DNA of 10,958 nt from positions 1 to 10,958 of the forward strand of contig MNVK01000053.1 in assembly GCA_001871685.1 (NCBI GenBank), given 5' to 3'. The notes under the pieces are model-generated. The model did no database searches. It worked only from the letters and a program-made list of their open reading frames with translations, and was not told the DNA's origin. Origin of the DNA: Nitrospirae bacterium CG1_02_44_142 (GTDB taxonomy: Bacteria; Nitrospirota; Thermodesulfovibrionia; Thermodesulfovibrionales; UBA1546). Both the position numbers and the translations under genes were made by a program. Positions 1 through 4,738 of the stretch are shown piece after piece; positions within the stretch are counted from its first letter, which is position 1, and each line of letters begins with the position of its first letter.

Positions 1-311
1 TAAGCGGCTTATACGATGCAAGAATGTCTGTGCTTGCAAAGAAGATGGGGCTTCACATATATGCCTCTGCAAACTCAAAAGAGGCTGCAATGGATGGATA
101 TAATGGAAACGGCCTATTTACCTATACCTTGCTTGACGGATTAAACAATAATAAAAATGCAGACAAAAACAAAGACAACAAGGTCTCACTCACAGAACTT
201 GGAGAATACTCAAAACAGACCACAACAGATATATCCAAAAAAATAGGCCACTCACAGACGCCACTGATAATCAATTTCGGGAAGGATAATCCGATATATA
301 ACCTGAAATGA
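1..311 (+). CDS. Caspase-like (peptidase C14) protein, C-terminal end, 5' truncated
   Basis: The reading frame is open from position 3 to the TGA at 309-311, so only about 102 C-terminal residues are visible. They match the end of a bacterial caspase-fold (peptidase C14/metacaspase-like) domain: the segments HIYASANSKEAAMDG and GNGLFTYTLLDGL are the late strand/helix landmarks of that fold. Next comes a 12-residue EF-hand-like loop, DKNKDNKVSLTE, with acidic or oxygen ligands at positions 1, 3, 5, 9 and 12, a common tail in bacterial caspases. The first two visible residues are Ser-Gly, which could be the end of the usual D-(A/T)-C-(H/Y)-S-G catalytic motif; if so the catalytic Cys lies just outside the window (inference). 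The stop codon overlaps the next start (ATGA), implying translational coupling to the histidine kinase. The family cleaves proteins, often in stress or death responses; the substrate here is unknown. Confidence 0.8.
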   Translation, partial: SGLYDARMSVLAKKMGLHIYASANSKEAAMDGYNGNGLFTYTLLDGLNNNKNADKNKDNKVSLTELGEYSKQTTTDISKKIGHSQTPLIINFGKDNPIYNLK

Positions 312-1696
312 AGACTAAAATCTTTCTCGCTTTCATAGCAATAATCCTTGCAGCGCTGCTCTCCAACTTCATCTTTAAATGGCTGATAATAAGAGACTTT
401 GACAATTATGTTAATGGAGTGCGGGAAGACCAGTTTTACTGGACACTTGCATCTGTTGAGGGAAGCTATTCTGACGGGAAATGGAACAAGGGCTCTCTCT
501 CTGAATCCATACACTGGGCCATGATGCTCGGACTTAATGTGAAGGTTCTTGATAATGCGGGGAAAGAAATCATCTCATCTCATGATGTGATGGAATCCCT
601 TCCTGAATCCATGAAGCGAAGGATGGATGAGCACTTCCATGTTCATGCGCACGAAGCAGAGGGAAAATTCACTGACTATCCGCTTTATGCAAAGGGCAAA
701 AAAATCGGGACCCTCCTTTCACAGCCATTTCAGAAACAGGAAATAAAAGAAAAAGAATCCATATTCAAAAAAAGGACAAAAAATTTCCTTTATGTCTCGC
801 TTCTGATTGCAGGCGGAGGCTCGCTGTTAATCGCCTTCCTCCTGAGCCGCTACCTTTCAAAACCCATAATGGACTTAAAAAAAGCAGCGGAGAAAATCGC
901 GGGCGGAGATTTCAAGGCCAGAACCAGCGCTGCATCCCATGATGAGATAGGAAAATTGTCGGCAGCTTTCAATAAAATGGCAGAATCTCTGCAGAGAGAG
1001 GAGGAACTGAGGAAACATCTTTTTTCAAATGTTGCGCATGAACTAAGAACACCTCTAACAATCCTTAAGACCCAGGCAGAGGCTATATCTGACGGAGTGA
1101 TAGAAAGAGAAAAAGGGCTGGAGAACATCAAAAACGAGATTGACAGGCTGATAAGGCTCGTAAAAGGTATAGAAGACATTACAATAGCAGAGGCGAGTTT
1201 TTTTACTAATGGAGAGATGGCAGAGATAAACCTCAGGGAATTTTTTATGGGAATCTGCGATGAGATGCTTCCTGCATTTAAACAAAAAGGGCTTGATATA
1301 AAGATTCTAAGGGCAGACGGCCTTTTTATTTCCACAGATATTGAAAAACTTGAAAGGATAACAAGAAACATAATATCCAATTCCCTGAAGTTCACGGAAA
1401 AAGGCGGCGTAAGTATTGACTACGGAACCGAAGGAGAAATGTTCTTTATTGAGATAAGGGATTCAGGCAGGGGAATGCCTGAAGGTGAATTGCCGTTGAT
1501 ATTTGACAGGTTTTACAGAGGAGGAAATATAACCCCCTCTGTTCCCCCTTTACTAAAGGGAGATGAAGGGGGATTAGGCCTCGGGCTTGCAATAGTCAAA
1601 GAGCTCGTTGAAGTGATGGCCGGCAGGGTTGAGGTCAAGAGTACAATAGATAAGGGGGCAACGTTCAGGGTGTTCCTGCCGATAAAAAGCGCCTGA
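308..1696 (+). CDS. Membrane sensor histidine kinase with HAMP domain and His-rich sensor loop
   Basis: A 462-residue two-component sensor kinase. Residues ~5-24 and ~160-181 are hydrophobic and flank a ~135-residue extracytoplasmic domain. A HAMP linker follows (~182-234), then the HisKA phosphoacceptor box NVAHELRTPL with His244, the N box (RNIISNSLKFTE, ~353-364), G1 (DSGRGM, ~385-390), F box (IFDRFYR, ~398-404) and G2 (GLGLGLAIV, ~422-430). The sensor loop carries HFHVHAHE (109-116), a plausible metal-binding patch, so a CusS-like metal sensor is possible given the downstream efflux genes; this is inference. About 14 residues between the F box and G2 are encoded by a C-rich palindromic repeat (1531-1573), in the ATP-lid region. 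The start overlaps the caspase-like stop by 4 nt. No response regulator is present in the window, so its partner must lie elsewhere or upstream. Confidence 0.93.
   Translation: MKTKIFLAFIAIILAALLSNFIFKWLIIRDFDNYVNGVREDQFYWTLASVEGSYSDGKWNKGSLSESIHWAMMLGLNVKVLDNAGKEIISSHDVMESLPESMKRRMDEHFHVHAHEAEGKFTDYPLYAKGKKIGTLLSQPFQKQEIKEKESIFKKRTKNFLYVSLLIAGGGSLLIAFLLSRYLSKPIMDLKKAAEKIAGGDFKARTSAASHDEIGKLSAAFNKMAESLQREEELRKHLFSNVAHELRTPLTILKTQAEAISDGVIEREKGLENIKNEIDRLIRLVKGIEDITIAEASFFTNGEMAEINLREFFMGICDEMLPAFKQKGLDIKILRADGLFISTDIEKLERITRNIISNSLKFTEKGGVSIDYGTEGEMFFIEIRDSGRGMPEGELPLIFDRFYRGGNITPSVPPLLKGDEGGLGLGLAIVKELVEVMAGRVEVKSTIDKGATFRVFLPIKSA
1531..1573 (+). repeat. C-rich palindromic repeat, copy 1 (degenerate), inside the kinase gene
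   Basis: The sequence has the form AACCCCC..CCCCCTTTA-C-TAAAGGG..AAGGGGG. The inner arms CCCTTTA/TAAAGGG pair around a single C, and the outer C-run and G-run can also pair. It matches the stronger copies at 3273-3318 and 7685-7730 in order and approximate spacing. It reads in frame as T-P-S-V-P-P-L-L-K-G-D-E-G-G, the same phase as the other copies, and adds residues between the kinase F and G2 boxes. It is the most diverged of the three, so perhaps the oldest. Confidence 0.75.
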
Positions 1697-2009
1697 AAGC
1701 TGCACAAGTTTTATTTTTAAATGCCATTTCAGGAGGCTGTGTCTGTCTTTCGGCAATATTAAACTACCCTTGTAAAAGTATAAATGTTAGTGCGATATAT
1801 TTTGTTCTTCACATCTATTATGCGGGGCTATCCGCTTCATTTCATTGCGACTTCCCGAGCAGCTCGGGACAGACCCGTGAATCTTGCCTTAATCCAAACA
1901 CAGCCTCCTTGCAGATTTTCATATCAGAGATTTCCCGCCATATCTTCCTCCGTCAGAATTTTTCTTTTCTCTTCATAATTCCTTCAAGATTAAGTGCTAT
2001 TGTCTATTC
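1697..2009. other. 313-bp gene-free interval between kinase and metal-handling genes
   Basis: I see no convincing gene on either strand. A 64-codon open frame at 1784-1978 has no ribosome binding site and looks random in composition, and it reads through a repeat. The interval holds a degenerate copy of a CATTGCGA-type repeat with a perfect 17-nt palindrome (1853-1869). It probably also holds the promoter of the downstream genes, but I could not pick out a -35/-10 pair with confidence. A CCTGAAA/TTTCAGG inverted pair (1693-1699 and 1727-1733) has a 27-nt loop and no adjoining T-run in the right place, so I do not call it a terminator. Confidence 0.6.
1842..1869 (+). repeat. Degenerate CATTGCGA-type repeat with a perfect 8+1+8 palindrome
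   Basis: TCATTGCGA (1842-1850) is followed by TCCCGAGC-A-GCTCGGGA (1853-1869), eight perfect base pairs around one unpaired base. The 84-bp element at 4614-4697 begins the same way (GTCATTGCGA, then TCCCGAAA...TGGGA). The two are therefore probably relatives, this one lacking a recognisable right-hand terminal repeat. As RNA it would form a tight hairpin, but no T-tract follows, so a terminator role is not supported. Confidence 0.5.
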
Positions 2010-2336
2010 ATGTCAAGGTGGTTATTTATAATTGCGCTGTCAGTAATTATGTCGGGAGATGTCCACGCAGAAACCAAAAAAGAGGAGCCGGAAAAAGGCG
2101 TTACACCCTACGGCGTTTCATGCCCCCTTTGCGGTGAATACGGATATTGCAAAAAAGAGGCAAGGCACAAAGAGGCTGTCAAAGCGCTTGAAAAATATTA
2201 CAAAGAAAAAGGCATGACCATCGCCGTAACTAAAAAAGAGGGACGGTTTATTGAGGCGGATGTTTATAAAGGCCATGATTTAGTTGACAGGGTTGTTCTT
2301 GACTGCAAGACAGGGAAGATAAGGTCCATATATTAA
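2010..2336 (+). CDS. Small secreted Cys-containing PepSY-like protein
   Basis: A 108-residue protein with a short N-terminal signal peptide (hydrophobic ~4-15, probable cleavage after VHA at residue 20). The mature part has CPLCGEYGYC, giving Cys at 38, 41 and 47, with a further Cys at 99. The C-terminal half (AVKALEKYYKEKGM... then EADVYKGHDLVDRVVLDCKTGKIRSI) has the helix-then-two-strands shape and the D-x-x-T-G-K-I ending typical of PepSY-like periplasmic domains; that is a pattern match by eye, not a confirmed family. The C-x2-C-x5-C cluster could bind metal or be redox active, which would suit the copper-type genes downstream. No clear Shine-Dalgarno precedes the ATG at 2010. The next gene follows after 14 nt with its own strong ribosome binding site, so they are likely co-transcribed. 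Specific function unknown. Confidence 0.7.
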   Translation: MSRWLFIIALSVIMSGDVHAETKKEEPEKGVTPYGVSCPLCGEYGYCKKEARHKEAVKALEKYYKEKGMTIAVTKKEGRFIEADVYKGHDLVDRVVLDCKTGKIRSIY

Positions 2337-2337
2337 A

Positions 2338-2346
2338 AGGAGGTGA
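2338..2346 (+). promoter_or_regulatory. Strong ribosome binding site for the PCYCGC-family gene
   Basis: AGGAGGTGA is a near-complete complement of the 16S rRNA 3' end. The AGGAGG core ends 7 nt before the ATG at 2351. It fixes the start of the candidate selenoprotein gene and argues that this gene is efficiently translated rather than decaying. Confidence 0.9.
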
Positions 2347-2350
2347 GTTT

Positions 2351-2755
2351 ATGAAGTTTAGGATATTAACAGCATGGGCGCTCATTATCGCAATGGCTTT
2401 GATGCTCGGTTCTGATTTAGCGGCAGCCCAGACTATCCAAAAAGACAAATCGCTGAGGAGGGGGGAAAAAAGAGCTACGCTTGCTCCGAATATATTTTCC
2501 GATAACGCTAAGATAAAAAAGGCATATCAGGTTGCGAAAGAGATACCGTGGGTGCTGGACAGCATTTACTGCTATTGCTATTGCGAAGAGTCTCCTGCAT
2601 TCAAACACAAGAGCCTTTTAAGCTGTTATGTTGACAATCATGCAGCAATGTGAGACATTTGTATCGGGGAGGCCCTGCGGGCTTCCGAGCTTTACAAAAA
2701 AGGTTATCCGGTAAAAAAGATAAAAGATACCGTTGAAAAAGAATATAAAAGATAA
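2351..2755 (+). CDS. PCYCGC-family secreted protein with in-frame TGA (candidate selenoprotein)
   Basis: Read through the TGA at 2651-2653, this is a 134-residue protein ending at TAA 2753-2755. Residues ~5-25 form a signal peptide (cleavage near AAA-QT). The core IPWVLDSIYCYCYCEE with C74/C76/C78, then HKSLLSCYVDNHAAM (C92) and finally x-D-I-C (C104), follows the order of the PCYCGC family, where the last motif is normally C-x2-C. The TGA falls precisely on the first Cys of that pair (residue 101), giving U-D-I-C if read as selenocysteine. The 33 codons after it (ALRASELYKKGYPVKKIKDT...) look like the normal family C-terminus. TGA is the ordinary stop of other genes here (e.g. 309-311, 1694-1696), so a general code change is unlikely. 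Alternatives are a nonsense mutation or a sequencing error; standard software would stop at residue 100. The family's exact role is unknown; a secreted metal-binding or redox function is inferred from the Cys motifs and neighbours. Confidence 0.75.
2668..2686 (+). promoter_or_regulatory. SECIS-like hairpin just downstream of the in-frame TGA
   Basis: GGAGGCCC-TGC-GGGCTTCC forms an 8-bp stem (seven Watson-Crick pairs and one G-U) around a 3-nt loop. It begins 14 nt after the TGA, with the loop 22 nt after it. In the general bacterial SECIS model the element lies in the coding region shortly after UGA, and a G occurs among the first two loop bases; both hold here (loop UGC). The hairpin lies within codons that also encode plausible protein, as bacterial SECIS elements do. 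It is not proof: the same DNA encodes a GC-rich helix and could pair by chance. Confidence 0.5.
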
Positions 2756-2826
2756 AGTGTCAGTTATTAGTATCAGTGTCTGTTTAAAAGAAATGCTGAC
2801 ACTGTTCACTGACACAGACACAGACA
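2756..2826. repeat. Intergenic inverted/tandem repeats of GTGTCAG / GACACA type
   Basis: Immediately after the stop at 2755, AGTGTCAG (2756-2763) is complementary to CTGACACT (2796-2803). ACTGACAC at 2808-2815 offers a competing partner and continues into tandem ACAGAC units up to the ribosome binding site of the next gene. Alternative hairpins can form in the transcript between the PCYCGC-family gene and the YtkA-like gene. No T-tract follows, so a terminator is not supported; an mRNA-processing or plain repeat origin is possible. Confidence 0.5.
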
Positions 2827-2848
2827 CTATGAACAGGAGGAGAAAAAC

Positions 2849-3238
2849 ATGAAAAAGATTGCTGTATTTACTTTAATCCTGCTCTTTGTAGCAGGGATTG
2901 CTTACGCGAAAGACTATGAGGTAAAGAAAAAGGCAGGGGATTATAACGTCGCTGTGAAAATTGACAAGAACCCGCCTGTGGTCGGAGATAACAACATTGA
3001 AGTAGAAATTAAAGACGCCTCAGGCAAATATGTGACAGATGCAAAGGTGAAGGTTGAATATTCCATGCCGGCAATGCCGGGAATGCCTGCAATGAACTAC
3101 AAGACAAGCGCAGAGCTCAAAGGCTATGAATACAAGGCGAAGATGAACCTTTCAATGGCAGGGTCGTGGAATATTGCCGTAAAGATAACCCGAGGCGGCA
3201 AAACCACAACGGTAAAATTCAATGTGGACGCGCACTAA
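2849..3238 (+). CDS. YtkA/FixH-like secreted protein with Met-rich motif
   Basis: A 129-residue protein with a clear signal peptide (KK at the N-terminus, hydrophobic ~5-18, cleavage after AYA at residue 20). The mature domain is a single beta-sandwich of the YtkA-like/FixH-like type. The signature is visible as N-P-P-V-V-G-D-N-N-I-E-V-E-I (41-54), then D-A-K-V-K-V-E-Y (64-71) and S-M-P-A-M-P-G-M-P-A-M (72-82). The last motif puts Met at 73, 76, 79 and 82, an M-x2-M-x2-M-x2-M ladder of the kind that binds Cu(I) or Ag(I) in periplasmic metallochaperones; metal binding is inference here. AGGAGG at 2835-2840 lies 8 nt before the ATG. The next gene's longest frame overlaps its 3' end by 17 nt, consistent with an operon with the efflux genes. 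Confidence 0.82.
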   Translation: MKKIAVFTLILLFVAGIAYAKDYEVKKKAGDYNVAVKIDKNPPVVGDNNIEVEIKDASGKYVTDAKVKVEYSMPAMPGMPAMNYKTSAELKGYEYKAKMNLSMAGSWNIAVKITRGGKTTTVKFNVDAH

Positions 3239-4703
3239 GAAGACAGGATTCAGGATGCAGGATGCAGGATATAACCCCCCTCAATCCCCCCTTATTAAGG
3301 GGGGAAGTAAAGGGTGGTATCGTGTATCATGCATCTTGTATCATGCATCACTTTTACTGTTTACTGTCTACTGTTTACTGTCTGCTGGAAAGGCCTTTGC
3401 CGAAGAACTGAAACTTCAGCCCCTGATAGACGAGGCGCTGAAGAACAATCACGAACTCATCGCATCGGGATTAAAGGCAGCCACTTCAAAATACAAGATA
3501 CCTCAGGTGCAGAGCCTTCCAGACCCGATGTTCATGTTCGGTTATCAGAATGAAGGATACGACAGATACACTTATGGCGAGATGCAGGGCTCACAGTGGC
3601 TGTTCTCTGCATCTCAGATGTTCCCATTCCCCGGCAAACTCCCATTAAAAGGAGAGATGGCTCTCAGAGATTCCGAAAGCCTAAAGGCATTGTATGAATA
3701 TTCAAAGCTCACAACAATAGCAAGGATAAAAGAACTTTACTACGACCTGTTCCTTACCCATAAAAACATCAGCCTGATACATGATAAGACCGCTCTCTTT
3801 TCAAGAATAGAAGACGCTGCCATTGCAAGATATTCATCAGGCATGGCGCCGCAACAGGAAGTGTTAATGGCCCAGACCGAAAAATACATGCTCCTTGAAA
3901 AAGAGGAGATGCTGAAGCAAAAACTCCAGTCCATAGAGGCAATGCTGAACACAGATGTTGGAAGAGACGTCAACTCTCCTCTCGGCATGCCGGTTGAGCC
4001 TGCCCGGGCTTCATATATCTATAATATCGACGGGCTTATTAAGATGTCGCAGTCTAATTCTCCCTTGATAAAATCCAGAGAAAAGATGATAGCCGCGGCA
4101 AAGGCAAAGGTTAACATGGCTGAGAAAGAGTATTATCCTGATTTTACCATTGCAGGCAGTGTTGCTGAACGGAGGGGAGAGTTTAAAGACATGTGGAGTC
4201 TCACAACCACAATCAACATACCTATCTTTTATAAAACAAAACAAAAGATGGCTGTGCTTGAAGCGGAATCCGCCCTTTCAGAAGCAAAGCACGAACTTGA
4301 GGCAGTCAAGTTAATGCTGTCTTCCAATATAAGAGAAAACTACTCTATGATTAAGGCTGCAGAAAAATTAACGGAGCTGTACAGAAATGGCCTCATACCC
4401 AAGGCGTATCAGGATTTTGAACTTGCAATTTCCGGATATGTAACCGGAAAAGTAGAGGCCATAACTGTCATAACCAGGCTGAAATCACTCATTGACTATG
4501 AGCTTTTATACTGGGGGCAATTCATAGAAAGGGAAAAGGCAGTTACACGGCTTGAGGCGATAACGGCAGTCAATAGTCAGCAATCGGCAGTCAAAAAAGA
4601 GAATAGCGAAAATGTCATTGCGAGGAGTCCCGAAAGTTTTTGGGATGACGAAGCAATCTCAAAAGGCAAGATTGCCACGCCTTCGGCTCGCAATGACAAA
4701 TAG
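3222..4703 (+). CDS. TolC-family outer-membrane efflux channel (CusC-like)
   Basis: A TolC/OEP-family protein of up to 493 residues, the outer-membrane exit duct of a tripartite RND pump. After the signal peptide it begins EELKLQPLIDEALKNNHEL, the usual first helix of the family. It continues with long amphipathic coiled-coil helices (e.g. LEKEEMLKQKLQSIEAMLN, ~225-245) in the expected two-repeat layout. Start choice is uncertain: ATG 3222 overlaps the upstream gene, ATG 3255 is in frame with a weak AGGA, and TTG 3336 would still leave a hydrophobic stretch. The first ~55 residues are written by four stacked repeats, including the hydrophobic core LLLFTVYCLLSAGKAFA (signal cleavage probably after residue 60). 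The C-terminal V465-D492 is encoded by an 84-bp mobile-type repeat. It precedes the CusB-like and CusA-like genes, so the substrate is probably Cu(I)/Ag(I). Confidence 0.9.
   Translation: MWTRTKKTGFRMQDAGYNPPQSPLIKGGSKGWYRVSCILYHASLLLFTVYCLLSAGKAFAEELKLQPLIDEALKNNHELIASGLKAATSKYKIPQVQSLPDPMFMFGYQNEGYDRYTYGEMQGSQWLFSASQMFPFPGKLPLKGEMALRDSESLKALYEYSKLTTIARIKELYYDLFLTHKNISLIHDKTALFSRIEDAAIARYSSGMAPQQEVLMAQTEKYMLLEKEEMLKQKLQSIEAMLNTDVGRDVNSPLGMPVEPARASYIYNIDGLIKMSQSNSPLIKSREKMIAAAKAKVNMAEKEYYPDFTIAGSVAERRGEFKDMWSLTTTINIPIFYKTKQKMAVLEAESALSEAKHELEAVKLMLSSNIRENYSMIKAAEKLTELYRNGLIPKAYQDFELAISGYVTGKVEAITVITRLKSLIDYELLYWGQFIEREKAVTRLEAITAVNSQQSAVKKENSENVIARSPESFWDDEAISKGKIATPSARNDK
3244..3271 (+). repeat. 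Heptad tract 1: four CAGGATN units
   Basis: CAGGATT, CAGGATG, CAGGATG and CAGGATA in perfect 7-bp register (28 nt), directly followed by the C-rich palindrome. It is translated as part of the N-terminal extension of the TolC-like protein (residues ~8-17) and contains the alternative ATG at 3255. Its reverse complement resembles the GCATC/GTATC heptads on the other side of the palindrome (3323-3350). Confidence 0.85.
3273..3318 (+). repeat. C-rich palindromic repeat, copy 2, at the TolC-like gene 5' end
   Basis: The inner arms CCCCCCTTA/TAAGGGGGG (9 bp) are perfect around one T. Outer arms AACCCCCC and AAAGGGTGGT pair less well. In the TolC-like frame it reads N-P-P-Q-S-P-L-I-K-G-G-S-K-G-W, the same phase as copies 1 and 3. 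It lies between two heptad tracts (3244-3271 and 3323-3350), and its G-rich right arm sits where a Shine-Dalgarno would be for the alternative TTG start at 3336. Confidence 0.88.
3323..3350 (+). repeat. Heptad tract 2: TGTATCA/TGCATC(T/A), four units
   Basis: TGTATCA, TGCATCT, TGTATCA, TGCATCA: two near-identical 14-mers (13 of 14 bases), each two heptads, 28 nt in all. It is translated as part of the TolC-like leader (V-S-C-I-L-Y-H-A-S region). The unit is close to the reverse complement of the CAGGATG heptads upstream, so tracts 1 and 2 form an inverted pair around the C-rich palindrome. Confidence 0.85.
3353..3387 (+). repeat. Heptad tract 3: TTTACTG, five units, encoding signal-peptide core
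   Basis: TTTACTG, TTTACTG, TCTACTG, TTTACTG, TCTGCTG: five units in register, 35 nt. Because 7 is not a multiple of 3, the translation cycles through frames and yields the hydrophobic run L-L-F-T-V-Y-C-L-L-S-A that forms the h-region of the TolC-like signal peptide. Coding sequence with ordinary family similarity begins about 20 nt after the tract. Confidence 0.88.
4567..4594 (+). repeat. Heptad tract 4: CAGTCAA-type, four units
   Basis: CAGTCAA, TAGTCAG, CAATCGG, CAGTCAA (28 nt), near the 3' end of the TolC-like gene and encoding A-V-N-S-Q-Q-S-A-V. The unit resembles the reverse complement of tract 3 (CAGTAAA), so the body of the TolC-like gene is bracketed by heptad tracts in opposite orientation. 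An 84-bp inverted-repeat element follows 19 nt later. Confidence 0.78.
4614..4697 (+). repeat. 84-bp element with 10-bp terminal inverted repeats inside the TolC-like 3' end
   Basis: GTCATTGCGA (4614-4623) and TCGCAATGAC (4688-4697) are perfect reverse complements. The internal GAAGCAATCTC and AAGATTGCC segments are a second, imperfect inverted pair. The length is exactly 28 codons in frame, encoding V465-D492 of the TolC-like protein, and only one more codon precedes the stop. I recognise the CATTGCGA...GAAGCAATCTC pattern as a common dispersed repeat in environmental bacterial genomes (from memory). It carries no transposase, so it would be a non-autonomous element if mobile. Confidence 0.8.
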
Positions 4704-4738
4704 CAAAAATTTAATATGAAACTTAAGGGGCGTTTCAA

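Noticed and set aside
850..1395. 181-codon minus-strand open frame opposite the kinase
   Set aside because: It is the mirror of a clearly coding histidine kinase with all motifs intact; the minus-strand translation shows no domain.
1693..1733. Rho-independent terminator after the kinase
   Set aside because: The CCTGAAA/TTTCAGG arms are weak and enclose a 27-nt loop, and the T-run lies inside the loop rather than after the stem.
1784..1978. 64-codon + strand open frame in the gene-free interval
   Set aside because: No ribosome binding site, composition unlike a protein family, and it reads through a CATTGCGA-type repeat and its palindrome.
2351..2653. Taking the PCYCGC-family gene as a complete 100-residue protein ending at TGA 2651
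   Set aside because: The same frame continues for 33 codons with D-I-C and a helical C-terminus expected of the family, so the short version would lack a conserved end.
2651..2653. TGA as a sense codon through an altered genetic code (Trp or Gly)
   Set aside because: Other genes here end at TGA where the protein family ends (309-311, 1694-1696, 6402-6404), and Trp or Gly would not fit the Cys position.
3244..3387. A short CRISPR array before the TolC-like gene
   Set aside because: Units are 7 bp with no spacers of CRISPR length; it is tandem heptads and a palindrome inside a translated leader.
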